From assembly GCF_004770895.1 (NCBI RefSeq), contig NZ_RQHS01000012.1:248001-312000 (forward strand): a stretch of DNA of 64,000 bases, written 5' to 3'. Below, in pieces: positions 1-7,806 of this stretch. Position numbers and translations under genes: made by a program. Position 1 is the first letter of the stretch. Every line of letters begins with the position of its first letter. Source of the stretch: Leptospira dzoumogneensis (GTDB lineage: Bacteria > Spirochaetota > Leptospiria > Leptospirales > Leptospiraceae). The notes under the pieces are model-generated. The model was not told where the DNA came from, made no database searches, and saw only the letters and a program-made list of their open reading frames with translations.

Positions 1-748
1 TTTTGTAAAATTCTTCCGGGATCTCTTTTACTTCTTCCAGATCGGAAACTAGTTTTTCAGGAAATTCACAGGCAGCCATTGCCTTAAATCTTTCAATCTG
101 AGCAAAAGAAGTGATCGGCATGATCCCTGGAATCACAGGCACAGAGATCCCTTTTTGGCGGATCAGATTTAAGAAAGATTCGAAATTAGAATTTTTAAAA
201 AATAATTGAGACACCAGGTAAGAAGCACCCGAGTCTACTTTACGTTTTAGATTATCCACATCGGATTCCAAACTTGCAGCTTCCGGATGTTTTTCAGGAT
301 AACAGGCGGCGCCCATACAAAAATCAAAACCTTCTTGTTTGATAAAAGAGATCAGTTCGTTTGCGTATCCGAATCCACCTTCTACCTTTTTGAAAGCATC
401 TTCTCCTTTAGGAGGATCTCCCCTGAGCGCCATCAGGTTTTCGATACCTGATTCTCTGATCTGTTTTAGAATGACTCGGATCTCGTCCTTATTTCCGCCC
501 ACGCAGGTAAAATGAGCAGCAGCCGGAAGAGAAAATTTTTTAGCCAATTCGGAAGTAATACGGATCGTTTTATCTCTGGTGGAACCTCCCGCTCCGTAGG
601 TCACAGTGATATAACCCGGATCCACTTTGGATAATTCTTCCACAGCTTCGAATAATTTCACTTCTCCTTCCGGAGTTTTAGGTGGGAAAAACTCGAAAGA
701 GTACACAGGCTCTTTAGCCGTTTTATAAATTTCTAATATCTTTTTCAT
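1..748 (-). CDS. metF: 5,10-methylenetetrahydrofolate reductase MetF (3' end outside window)
   Basis: Reduces 5,10-methylene-THF to 5-methyl-THF, the methyl donor for methionine synthesis in the cytoplasm. Translating the complement from the ATG at 748 gives MKKILEIYKTAKEPVYSFEF, followed by FPPKTPEGE. The early E-F-F-P-P-K-T block is the MetF signature, and VTYGAGGSTRDKT, LALRGDPP-like and GGFGYANELI segments follow in the family order. About 249 of roughly 290 residues are visible; the frame stays open to base 1, so the C-terminus is missing only because the window ends. It lies 33 bp after the tail-fibre-like gene and points the same way, so it may be the last gene of the parA-parB-rep transcript. 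The family call is firm. Confidence 0.95.
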   Translation of the reverse strand, partial: MKKILEIYKTAKEPVYSFEFFPPKTPEGEVKLFEAVEELSKVDPGYITVTYGAGGSTRDKTIRITSELAKKFSLPAAAHFTCVGGNKDEIRVILKQIRESGIENLMALRGDPPKGEDAFKKVEGGFGYANELISFIKQEGFDFCMGAACYPEKHPEAASLESDVDNLKRKVDSGASYLVSQLFFKNSNFESFLNLIRQKGISVPVIPGIMPITSFAQIERFKAMAACEFPEKLVSDLEEVKEIPEEFYK

Positions 749-781
749 TCTAACCTTTCCCCTCAAAAAAAGGGGAATTTT

Positions 782-3289
782 TCAACTGCAGCAGAGAAGG
801 ACTTGGATAGGCCCTCTGCCGTTTCTTTGTAAGCCCAGAGATTTTGCCACAAGCGCTCCAGGTTTTAAATTTTCAGGAGCAACTCTGACCGCATGGCCTC
901 CGGTAAGACCAGAACATAATAAGTCGCCAGGTTGTACAGGATAAGATTGGGCCTCTACATTCGCAAGTACCACGCCCGCGATTGCAACCAGCCACTGTCC
1001 TTCCGCCTGGGGTTTATCTCCCAAAACTAATGCCGCGGATTTTACTGCGACACCTACTATATTGGTAGCGTTTGGTTGCCTGGATTTATGAAGTTTACCA
1101 TCTTCTCCCATTGCAAGAAGATCTCCTTCCGCAATCACATCGGAAGACTGCACAGGGAAAAATTTAGCGATACAATCCGTACCTTTTCCTGTTTGAAGAT
1201 ATACCGTTCCTAAGAAATCAGAATCACCTTCAGCCAAGATCGCTTTGCCCGAACCTGTTTCGTTCAGACTCGGGATCCCTTTTCCACTCGCATACAAAGC
1301 ATGGCCGGATCTAGAATGGAACCATCCACCGAATCCTCTTTTGGCAAGACCCAAAATACCGGCGGATTCTTTTTCTCCGGAAGCGCTATCACCGCGAACT
1401 CCGAATTTTTCACCGAAGCCTAGGATCCCGGAGAATCTACCGGAACCTACGATACCTGCTCCTTTTTCGCTCTCATTTCTTGCATAAGCGAGTCCTGCAT
1501 TTTCAGGAGGAGGGGAGATATTCGCATAAGGAGCTTCTACAGAACCTTTTAATCTCAAATATCCGGTATGAGAACTGAAATCATGCTCTTTAGGAGCGTA
1601 ATCATGGGTGTGAGAAAGAGGCTGTCTCGCATCCGACAATCTAGGATCATCGGAAGAAACCACATGACCAGGGATGGATTTTCCTTTAGGAGCAACCGTT
1701 ACGATCCCTGGATATTCGGTGCTCGCGTTACGCAATCTTTCGTCGTCGCCTTGAACAACCGCGCCTTCTTTTGTTTCCCCGGAACGAGCCAGTTTCACGA
1801 TCCCGTAAGATTGAGGAGTGGAAATTTTTAATCTTTTATCATTTCCCTGTACTGCAGCATCCGCAGACTCTTCTCCATTGGAAGCGAATCTTAAAATACC
1901 AGGACTTTCCGTAGTAGCATGTCTTAGCCTAGGATCATCGGAAGTGACCACTTTTCCTGGACTTGCGTCACCAGGTGGAGCCAACTGCACCAAACCGAAT
2001 TTTTGGTTGGTCGCATGTTTTAAACGATCGTCATTTCCCTGAACGACAGTACCTTCTTTGGTCTCACCATTCTCCGCAAGTTCCACGATACCAAAACTTT
2101 GGGTAGAAGAAGGTTTTAAACGATCATCATTCCCTTGCACGACTCTATCTGCCCGATTTTCGCCGTTCGCAGCTAAGCGCACCAGGCCATAAGAAGCCTC
2201 GGTAGAATGTTTTAATCTTCTGTCATTCCCTTGTACAACAACACCTTCTTTGTCTTCTCCATCGGAAGCAAGTTCTACGATACCTTTATACTCCGTAGAG
2301 CCGTCTCTCAACCTTCTGTCATTTGCCTGAACTGCGGCACCTTCGGAAGTTTCTCCGTCAATTGCGAGTCGGACCAAACCTGATCTTAAAACAGTAGCAT
2401 AGGGGAGAGGTTCCGCAGTAGGCTTATGAGTCAGCTCGCTTAAGTAGGGAGCCGCATATAATTCCACTTCGACTATACTTGTAGAATATTTTTCTTTGTT
2501 CTGGATCTTACGAGGGCGGGAAACGAATTTCAAAAAACGAATATTCGTAGGTAAAAATCTCCACTGGTACCAAGTTCCCAATTCGGATAAGAATTGGTTC
2601 TCTTCCAAAAGCTGATTCCAGGTCAGATCGTCTTCGCTGTAATATACGGTAAAAGTTTCCGGAAAATGTAAATGACCATCTTTCGGCGAAAGAACTCTCA
2701 GTTCATTCACCCTGCTGATCGAACCAAGATCCATTAAGAAAAATTCTTCCTTAGGTTGATTGGATTCCGCAGAAGACCAACCGTAATCAGGCCTTTCATC
2801 GATCAGATTTTCTTTTACCCAGAATCTATCTTTTTCGGAACTCACTTCTAATTTAGTGACTCCCGAGATCCCGACTTCTAAAGCTCCGATAGAAACTTTA
2901 AATTTGGCTCCTTCTTTTTCGGAAACCTTACTGACCAATTTTAGAAAGTTGGCTCGGACCAAGGAGAAGTTCCATTGTCCCACTTTCTTATTCAATCTTC
3001 TGAAACCGGTTTCTTGCAGGATCGGCTCCCAAACTTTTCCATCCAAAGAAATTTCGAATTTAAAAGAGTCAGGGAAGAATGTGCCGGATTGTTCCGATTG
3101 ATGTAACTTGATCTGATTAAAACTAGAGCCTGGATTTAAAACTAATGTTAAGACCCCGACACCCGGATGGTCCAACTGCTCGGAATAAGAGCGAAGCCCT
3201 CCTTCCTTAAATTCGAACGTACCTTTGGTCTTGATTTCGTTTACTTTAACTTGTCGAGGATGGCTGATCCGGATGGATTCTTCATTCAT
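782..3289 (-). CDS. Discoidin-like, tail-fibre-like protein with eight 32-residue repeats
   Basis: 835 residues with no signal peptide or membrane segment. Residues about 10-140 and 145-280 look like two discoidin (F5/8 type C-like) beta-sandwich units (for example FTVYYSEDDLTWNQL and RFLKFVSRPR). Residues about 297-560 hold eight tandem repeats of about 32 residues with the pattern GIVxLAxxGExxxGxVVQGNDxRLK, as seen in phage tail-fibre/collar proteins, ending in the LSHTHDYAPKEH type of hinge. The last 150 residues (IVGVAVKSA, VAIAGVVLANVEA, VQPGDLLCSG, GALVAKSLG) resemble a C-terminal domain common on large repetitive bacterial and phage proteins. The start is 21 bp after the Rep-like gene, suggesting co-transcription. 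Role unknown; a cell-surface or phage-derived fibre is an inference. Confidence 0.75.
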   Translation of the reverse strand: MNEESIRISHPRQVKVNEIKTKGTFEFKEGGLRSYSEQLDHPGVGVLTLVLNPGSSFNQIKLHQSEQSGTFFPDSFKFEISLDGKVWEPILQETGFRRLNKKVGQWNFSLVRANFLKLVSKVSEKEGAKFKVSIGALEVGISGVTKLEVSSEKDRFWVKENLIDERPDYGWSSAESNQPKEEFFLMDLGSISRVNELRVLSPKDGHLHFPETFTVYYSEDDLTWNQLLEENQFLSELGTWYQWRFLPTNIRFLKFVSRPRKIQNKEKYSTSIVEVELYAAPYLSELTHKPTAEPLPYATVLRSGLVRLAIDGETSEGAAVQANDRRLRDGSTEYKGIVELASDGEDKEGVVVQGNDRRLKHSTEASYGLVRLAANGENRADRVVQGNDDRLKPSSTQSFGIVELAENGETKEGTVVQGNDDRLKHATNQKFGLVQLAPPGDASPGKVVTSDDPRLRHATTESPGILRFASNGEESADAAVQGNDKRLKISTPQSYGIVKLARSGETKEGAVVQGDDERLRNASTEYPGIVTVAPKGKSIPGHVVSSDDPRLSDARQPLSHTHDYAPKEHDFSSHTGYLRLKGSVEAPYANISPPPENAGLAYARNESEKGAGIVGSGRFSGILGFGEKFGVRGDSASGEKESAGILGLAKRGFGGWFHSRSGHALYASGKGIPSLNETGSGKAILAEGDSDFLGTVYLQTGKGTDCIAKFFPVQSSDVIAEGDLLAMGEDGKLHKSRQPNATNIVGVAVKSAALVLGDKPQAEGQWLVAIAGVVLANVEAQSYPVQPGDLLCSGLTGGHAVRVAPENLKPGALVAKSLGLQRNGRGPIQVLLCCS

Positions 3290-3310
3290 AAGAGCTTTGC
3301 GTAGTCCTTT

Positions 3311-4204
3311 TTATACATGTATCCGGTTTTCTTCGGCTTTTGCAGAAAATATAACCAGTATCGAGGGGTGGATTTTGTCTGTGAAGTACTTTGTAATGAT
3401 CATCCTAAGTGTCTCAGGAAGCGGATCCTTCACCAAAAGAGTCTTACCGTCCGGTTCTACCTGAAGTTTCTCCAATACTTCCACGCTGCTTCTAGAAAGA
3501 TTCCCCTTACACCATTCTAGAAATCCGTTCCAAGAAGCTTCTTTTCCTGAAGAATGTCCCGGGCCTTGAGACTGGACGGGGGAGGTATGCTCAAAATTCG
3601 GCCGTCTGGTTCCGGACAGATTTTTGCAAATACCTCGAATATAATGTAAATTATCTCCTAGTCCTTGTGCCTTCGCAATTTCCGTTGCTTCGGACAGGAT
3701 ACCATCTCCGTAACGTTCTCTTAAAGAATCTAAACTCAAATCTTTCTTTTCCAAACTAGGTTTTTGGTTTTGGGTATTATGGATGGTTATATTTATATTG
3801 TTTGGGTTTCCAGTTTGACCCCCCTCGGGGCTACCCGCCAACACCCCTGGGGCCGATCCCAGTCCACCTCCGGGGTTTCCAAAAATAACCCCCTGGGGTG
3901 GAATTCTGGAACCGGGGTAATTGAAGCAAAAATAATAAGTGGAGTTCTTATGCCCGGTCCCAGGAACAAATTGAAGAAGGCCTGCTCTTACTAGGTCTTT
4001 TTTTCCTTCGTTGATTGATTTTTTAGTTTTTAAGCCGGTGAGCCGGATCAAGCTTTCGTTACTAGGCCAGACTGGCTTAAAAGTCTGGTCACTAAATTTA
4101 AGCAGGACGAGATAAAGAGTCTTTGCGGCTGGGGATAAAGTGGCCCAAACCCCGGAATCGATGATGTCCGAGAGGAATTTTATATATGGAAAATGCTCGC
4201 CCAT
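3311..4204 (-). CDS. Rep-like winged-helix protein next to parAB (putative replication initiator)
   Basis: 297 residues. Residues about 15-95 form a winged-helix DNA-binding unit of the plasmid-replication type: SPAAKTLYLVLLKFSD, then WPSNESLIRLTGLKTKKSIN, then KDLVRAGLLQFVPG. A glycine-rich linker (residues 100-135) and an undefined C-terminal domain follow. The gene is third in the leftward series parA-parB-gap-this gene, the position held by repC in repABC replicons. A 20-bp GC-rich palindrome lies 14-33 bp upstream of the ATG, and a candidate antisense RNA crosses its leader. I see no clear sequence match to RepC itself. Initiator function is inferred from fold type and context; a transcription regulator is the alternative. 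Confidence 0.65.
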   Translation of the reverse strand: MGEHFPYIKFLSDIIDSGVWATLSPAAKTLYLVLLKFSDQTFKPVWPSNESLIRLTGLKTKKSINEGKKDLVRAGLLQFVPGTGHKNSTYYFCFNYPGSRIPPQGVIFGNPGGGLGSAPGVLAGSPEGGQTGNPNNINITIHNTQNQKPSLEKKDLSLDSLRERYGDGILSEATEIAKAQGLGDNLHYIRGICKNLSGTRRPNFEHTSPVQSQGPGHSSGKEASWNGFLEWCKGNLSRSSVEVLEKLQVEPDGKTLLVKDPLPETLRMIITKYFTDKIHPSILVIFSAKAEENRIHV

Positions 4205-4217
4205 ACCTTGGATCCTC

Positions 4218-4237
4218 TTTTGCCCCCGGGGGCAAAA
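4218..4237. promoter_or_regulatory. 20-bp perfect palindrome upstream of the Rep-like gene
   Basis: TTTTGCCCCCGGGGGCAAAA reads identically on both strands and ends 14 bp before the Rep-like start codon at 4204. It could be an operator bound by the Rep-like protein. In the mRNA it would fold as a hairpin just 5' of the AAGAGG ribosome-binding region, where it could hide or expose the start. It could also pair with the GC-rich arms of the antisense-RNA region at 4336-4354. Presence is certain; function is inferred. Confidence 0.6.
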
Positions 4238-4270
4238 AAATTAATTTTAAGCAAAAAGGTTCGAAGGTAG

Positions 4271-4299
4271 TTGACATTTATCCGACATAAGGTTACTTA
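4271..4299 (+). promoter_or_regulatory. Candidate promoter for the antisense RNA
   Basis: A perfect TTGACA lies at 4271-4276. With a 17-bp spacer the -10 would be TACTTA at 4294-4299, which is poor. The spacer contains TCCGACAT (4281-4288), one arm of the TGTCGGA/TCCGACA palindromes near parA, so ParB could influence it. The -35 is good, the -10 is weak, and the assignment depends on the hairpin and T-run downstream. Confidence 0.4.
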
Positions 4300-4302
4300 T
4301 GT

Positions 4303-4363
4303 CTCATCCAACAACATTCCTTCGGGAAGGTCCGGCCCCTGGGCAAACCAGGGGAGTTTTTTT
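4303..4363 (+). ncRNA. Candidate counter-transcribed (antisense) RNA over the rep leader
   Basis: About 60 nt, plus strand, opposite to parA-parB-rep. It would contain a small stem CCTT-CGGG-AAGG (4319-4330) and then a perfect 7-bp stem CCCCTGG/CCAGGGG (4336-4342 with 4348-4354) followed by AG and seven Ts, a typical Rho-independent end. In repABC plasmids a short RNA of this size and architecture lies between repB and repC on the opposite strand and represses repC. Position, orientation, size and terminator all match here. The RNA itself is an inference; a plain leader structure is the alternative. Confidence 0.45.
4336..4363 (+). terminator. Rho-independent terminator, plus strand
   Basis: CCCCTGG, loop GCAAA, CCAGGGG, then AGTTTTTTT. 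The stem is perfect and is followed by a run of seven Ts. No plus-strand protein gene ends here, so it most likely ends a short untranslated transcript starting near 4300. Confidence 0.65.
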
Positions 4364-4592
4364 ATCTCAGACCGACGGCAATGTTTCTTCCTTCTCTCTT
4401 CCGGGTTGGGAGAAAGTACTACATTTCCGTTTAGAATATTATGTCACATATTGGGGCTTTTTTCTGCTCCGTCAACTCATTCCCGATTTTTTCAGCCCAA
4501 GTCCAATAAAATCTTTTGCTAAGTACATGTTTGTACTATTTTATTTCGTTTAACAATAAATGTTATCCGATTTTGTTTTTGGGTTTAGGAGT

Positions 4593-5438
4593 TTATTTCC
4601 CGAATTTTTTAGAAATTTCTTTCTTAACGAATTTATGGAGTTCTGAAAGAAAATTTTCATCTTCGGTAGAAATGATGACGCTTGTACCTTTTTTTACGAT
4701 CTTATAAGGGTAGGGAGAAGCTACAGATTTTTCGGATCCAATTTTAGTTCCGATCTGCCCTGGGGAAAATAATCCTCCTTCTTCCGCTCTGTTGAAAGTT
4801 TTTGCGTCTTTTACTGTTTTTAATTCGCCTGAATTGAATTTTTCTAGAAAATCTTTTAGGGTACCTTTTTTGGCAGCGGAGGCCGCTTGTACTAAAAGGT
4901 TTTTGGATTCTATTCCTGCGTCTTTACAAACCTTCAGGTCTTCTTTGGAAAGAGAGGAAATTCCTAAAAGTTCAGTCATATAACTTCTACTTTTTCCGAA
5001 TAGGTTTCCTAGTTCCAGGTCAGTATAAGAGAAAGAAGTTTTGAGATGGGTCATTGCCTCTATCTCTTCATAAGGAGATAAATTTTCTCTTTGAAGGTTT
5101 TCTATAATTGCTAGGCGGAAAGTTTCCTTTGCGTCCTTGTCTAAAATTTTACATTCTACTTCCGGCCATTTGAGAAGGCTAGCCGCATGGAATCTTCTCT
5201 CTCCGGCGATGATGGTGTAAAATTCCTCATCCGCTTTTTTGGTGACTAGGATAGGCTGGAGAAGTCCGTCCTTGTCCAAACTCTGGGCAAGTTCTTCTAC
5301 ACCTTTTTTTCTCTCTTGTCTTGGCTGGCTTTCGGAAGGACGGATCTTGTCCAGGCGGATCTTGCGGATCGTGCCTTCTAATTTTTCCGCCTGGAAAACA
5401 TCTGCGAGAGAGCCTAGTCTTTTACTTTTTGAGCTCAT
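4593..5438 (-). CDS. parB: ParB-family partition protein
   Basis: 281 residues. Binds centromere-like parS sites and, with ParA, segregates the replicon. The ParB N-terminal block is clear: IRPSESQPR at about residue 32, then GERRFHA at 79-85 (the CTP-binding box II region) and a helix-turn-helix at about 140-165 (LGNLFGKSRSYMTELLGISS). The C-terminus is a lysine-rich dimerisation segment. It overlaps parA by 17 bp, so the two are translationally coupled. The TGTCGGA/TCCGACA palindromes upstream of parA are the natural candidates for its binding sites. Confidence 0.95.
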   Translation of the reverse strand: MSSKSKRLGSLADVFQAEKLEGTIRKIRLDKIRPSESQPRQERKKGVEELAQSLDKDGLLQPILVTKKADEEFYTIIAGERRFHAASLLKWPEVECKILDKDAKETFRLAIIENLQRENLSPYEEIEAMTHLKTSFSYTDLELGNLFGKSRSYMTELLGISSLSKEDLKVCKDAGIESKNLLVQAASAAKKGTLKDFLEKFNSGELKTVKDAKTFNRAEEGGLFSPGQIGTKIGSEKSVASPYPYKIVKKGTSVIISTEDENFLSELHKFVKKEISKKFGK

Positions 5439-6174
5439 TCAAAAATTCCTCAATAAAGCCTTCGTATTCCTGAGCCTGGCGGCTGGATTTATTGTACTCA
5501 TAGACTGATTTTCTTGCCAGGTGAGATTCTCCCACTGCCACACCGTCCGAGATACTATTATCAAAAATTCTGAAATATTTCGTAAGGACCGGAATGATCG
5601 TTTTAGTAAGAAGTGTTTGAGGTTTGAGTTGGGTGACCAGTGCTCCCATAATTTCCAGGCTAGGGTTGATCCTTTTTTTAATGCTAGTAATTGTTTGTTG
5701 GAGTCCCAAAATTCCATCCACGGAAAACTTTTCCGCCTGGAGAGGAATGATCACATAGTTGGAAGCAACAAGTGCGTTGATGGTAAAAATAGAAAGGCTA
5801 GGCGGGCAATCGATCACGCAAAAATCCATTTCCTTTTCGAGGTCAGCAAGAGCGTCTCTCAAAATATAAGGCGCGTCTACGATGGCTGCAATTGTTTCCG
5901 CTTCCGCAAGGGTCAGGCGAGAAGGAGCGATGTTCAAATTTTCCACTTCTGTCTTCACCATAACTTCTCTAATCTTCGCTTTGGATTGGAAAATATTATG
6001 CATGGATTTTTCTAACCCTTCCGGATTTAGGAAAATCCCTGTAGAATTTGCCTGAGGATCTATGTCGATCAGCAGAGTTTTTTTACCTCTTCTGGCGAGA
6101 CCCCAGGCTAAATTCAGGGAGGTAGTGGTTTTACCTTCTCCTCCCTTTTGGTTTGCGATAGATACTACAATCAT
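5422..6174 (-). CDS. parA: ParA-family partition ATPase
   Basis: 250 residues. A deviant Walker A KGGEGKTT lies at residues 10-17 (the usual third residue V is E here), LLIDIDPQANST follows at about 34-45 (Walker A'), and FCVIDCPPSLS at about 117-127 is Walker B. There is no N-terminal DNA-binding extension, so it resembles the short chromosomal Soj type rather than repABC RepA. An AAGGGAA ribosome site precedes the ATG. A 16-bp TGTCGGA-TG-TCCGACA palindrome lies 22-37 bp upstream of the start, well placed for autoregulation. Confidence 0.95.
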   Translation of the reverse strand: MIVVSIANQKGGEGKTTTSLNLAWGLARRGKKTLLIDIDPQANSTGIFLNPEGLEKSMHNIFQSKAKIREVMVKTEVENLNIAPSRLTLAEAETIAAIVDAPYILRDALADLEKEMDFCVIDCPPSLSIFTINALVASNYVIIPLQAEKFSVDGILGLQQTITSIKKRINPSLEIMGALVTQLKPQTLLTKTIIPVLTKYFRIFDNSISDGVAVGESHLARKSVYEYNKSSRQAQEYEGFIEEFLNELKK

Positions 6175-6195
6175 TCTGTTCCCTTGTATCTCAAT

Positions 6196-6211
6196 TGTCG
6201 GATGTCCGACA
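6196..6211. promoter_or_regulatory. Candidate parS/operator site 1
   Basis: TGTCGGATGTCCGACA: two 7-bp arms (TGTCGGA/TCCGACA) separated by TG, 22 bp upstream of the parA start. The same arms recur at 6394-6409 with CG in the centre. Sequence differs from the usual chromosomal parS (TGTTTCACGTGAAACA), as is common on secondary replicons. ParB binding is inferred. Confidence 0.6.
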
Positions 6212-6391
6212 TCCCGTCCTTATATCTACCTTCAGAAATCGAGAGAATAAAGAGAGGAATTTAAACAAAAATAAAAATTAAAAAGTCAACTTCGGGACCG
6301 AAGCCAACACTATATTTCCATGTAAGAAGAAGGGGAGGAGCATTCAAACTAATTCTTAAAATTTCTAAAAATTGCAGAAAAATCAGACCCA

Positions 6392-6411
6392 AATGTCGGA
6401 CGTCCGACATT
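6392..6411. promoter_or_regulatory. Candidate parS/operator site 2 (20-bp perfect palindrome)
   Basis: AATGTCGGACGTCCGACATT is a perfect 20-bp palindrome sharing the TGTCGGA/TCCGACA arms with site 1, about 197 bp away. It lies upstream of the rightward NtrC-like gene. If the long version of that gene (TTG at 6372) were real the site would be coding, which argues for the later start at 6471. Confidence 0.65.
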
Positions 6412-6470
6412 CGAAAGAAAGTACGGGTACATGGTTGACACCATGCTTAATTTTAAACATTTTCCCTTCT

Positions 6471-7802
6471 ATGCTATCCGCTCCGGAAGAATTTATATGG
6501 GGGAATCCAAATCCTAAAGAACTTAGGATATTGCTGCCTCTTGCATTTCCGGAATGTTTAAGATTAATCGATGGCCTGGCTGGACTCGCCACTTTGGTCT
6601 CCGAATCGGATCCTTCTTCCTTGGAGGAGGCGGGTTCCTGGGGATATGGGGAAGATGGATTCTTCTATCCTTTCCTAACCAAGGGTTCTCAGATCAGAAG
6701 CCGTTTAGAAGGAAGCAAATCTCCATTCTTCTTGTCCAGATCGGAAGAAGTGGAACTGTTCCGAGACGATTCCCTGGGATGTTTATTGTCCCCGGTTTTG
6801 TTAGATGGAAGAATGTTCGGATTTTTCCTGATAGAGCTTCCAAACCGGGCGGAAGAAAAACAAATTTTACTCTTACATTTACTCTGCCAGAAGGTGGCCC
6901 GGCTTTTGAAAAAAGAATCGGAACCTTCTACCGTTTATAAACTTTCCGAGGACACAAATTCAGATCCATTGGGGGAGCTGATTTTCAGATTGGGGAATGG
7001 CAAAAATTCCCAGCTAGAAAAATTCAAAGAATCCGGGAGCATTTGTATTTCCGGTCCTGCGTCTTCCGGAAAAAAAACTCTAGCAAAATGGATCCAAAAA
7101 AGGGAGTTTCCAGGCAGGCCGATTTTGACTGTTTCCATCCTCCCGGAACAGGCATCCAAATTAGAAAAAGCACTGGTCGATTGGGAAAAAATGGCCGAGT
7201 CTGGGACTTTAATTTTAGAAAATTCGCAGAACTATTCTTTGGCCCAACAAAGGATCTTGTTCGAATATTCTCAGAGAAAGTCGGGAAAATCCCGTCTCAT
7301 TTTTTTAGAAAACCCAGGCAAAAAATCAACGGAAGAGTTTTTATATTTTCGTTCTCTTTTAGCCGAAAATAAGTTAGAATTACCTGCCTGGAAAGACTGG
7401 GCGAAATCGGATAAAATTGCGGTAGTCCGGCCGATTTTCAGGGAGGTCTGCGAGCTGCATGGCCGTCCTGATTTGGCACTTTCCGAGGACGCGATTGAAT
7501 CTTTGGTAGGAGGGAGTTCCTGCCAAAATTTAGAAGATCTTCGGAATGCGATTGAAGAGGCAGTTTTAAATTCCGGCTCGGGAGAGATCCGAAATTCGGA
7601 CCTTAAAAAAGAAGGTTCAAAAGGGATTTCTCTTCCGGATCCGGAGGATCTGGATTTGCGAAAAGCTGTGGAAGCCGTGGAGCGCCAAAAAATTCTTTTG
7701 GCGGATAAATTGTTCGGCGGCAACCAAATACGAATGGCAAAGGCCTTGGGAATTTCCAGGGGATCCTTGCAGTATAAATTAAAAAACCTAGGTTTGGGTT
7801 AA
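6471..7802 (+). CDS. Degenerate NtrC-like regulator with Fis-type HTH
   Basis: About 443 residues from ATG 6471; an upstream TTG at 6372 would run through the par palindrome and is less likely. No good ribosome site is visible for either start. The N-terminal 150 residues look like a GAF-type sensor. Around residue 195 is a P-loop ([11 protein letters not shown]), and the middle resembles a shrunken AAA+ domain (LIFLENP, then [20 protein letters not shown]). The GAFTGA loop that contacts sigma-54 is absent. The last 45 residues are a Fis/HTH_8 unit ([20 protein letters not shown]). It therefore looks like a DNA-binding regulator derived from sigma-54 activators that has lost activation of sigma-54. 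Four bp separate it from the next gene. Confidence 0.75.
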   Translation: MLSAPEEFIWGNPNPKELRILLPLAFPECLRLIDGLAGLATLVSESDPSSLEEAGSWGYGEDGFFYPFLTKGSQIRSRLEGSKSPFFLSRSEEVELFRDDSLGCLLSPVLLDGRMFGFFLIELPNRAEEKQILLLHLLCQKVARLLKKESEPSTVYKLSEDTNSDPLGELIFRLGNGKNSQLEKFKESGSICISGPASSGKKTLAKWIQKREFPGRPILTVSILPEQASKLEKALVDWEKMAESGTLILENSQNYSLAQQRILFEYSQRKSGKSRLIFLENPGKKSTEEFLYFRSLLAENKLELPAWKDWAKSDKIAVVRPIFREVCELHGRPDLALSEDAIESLVGGSSCQNLEDLRNAIEEAVLNSGSGEIRNSDLKKEGSKGISLPDPEDLDLRKAVEAVERQKILLADKLFGGNQIRMAKALGISRGSLQYKLKNLGLG

Positions 7803-7806
7803 AATT

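Larger units (their letters stand above)
4205..4592. other. parB-rep intergenic region, candidate origin/copy-control segment
   Basis: This 388-bp gap between parB and the Rep-like gene has no credible protein gene. It holds the 20-bp palindrome at 4218-4237, a TTGACA box at 4271, a TCCGACAT half-site of the par palindromes at 4281-4288, two hairpins with a T-run on the plus strand (4319-4363), an AGTACA/TGTACT inverted repeat at 4522-4537, and AT-rich flanks. I see no iteron array. By analogy with repABC replicons this is where an antisense copy-control RNA would sit. Confidence 0.5.
6175..6470. other. Divergent parA/NtrC-like intergenic region
   Basis: Between the two par palindromes lies a very AT-rich run (about 6245-6290) followed by an inverted repeat CTTCGG-GA-CCGAAG (6290-6303) and a purine-rich AAGGGGAGGAG at about 6332-6342. 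The latter looks like a ribosome site but no ATG, GTG or TTG follows at proper spacing. The AT-rich core flanked by palindromes would suit a DNA-unwinding or partition complex region. No protein gene is supported up to the ATG at 6471. Confidence 0.45.

Noticed and set aside
749..781. Riboswitch or terminator between the tail-fibre-like gene and metF
   Set aside because: Only 33 bp with a short CCCC/GGGG pairing; too small for a cobalamin or SAM riboswitch.
1600..2400. Periodic direct repeats of about 96 bp, possible CRISPR-like array
   Set aside because: They are codon-level repeats of the tail-fibre-like protein, with diverged units and no constant repeat/spacer structure.
5521..6015. 164-codon open frame on the plus strand
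   Set aside because: Lies wholly opposite parA, with no ribosome site and a translation of low-complexity shadow character.
6372..6470. N-terminal extension of the NtrC-like protein from TTG 6372
   Set aside because: It would make the 20-bp palindrome coding and has no ribosome site; ATG 6471 fits the GAF-like start better, though it too lacks a clear Shine-Dalgarno.
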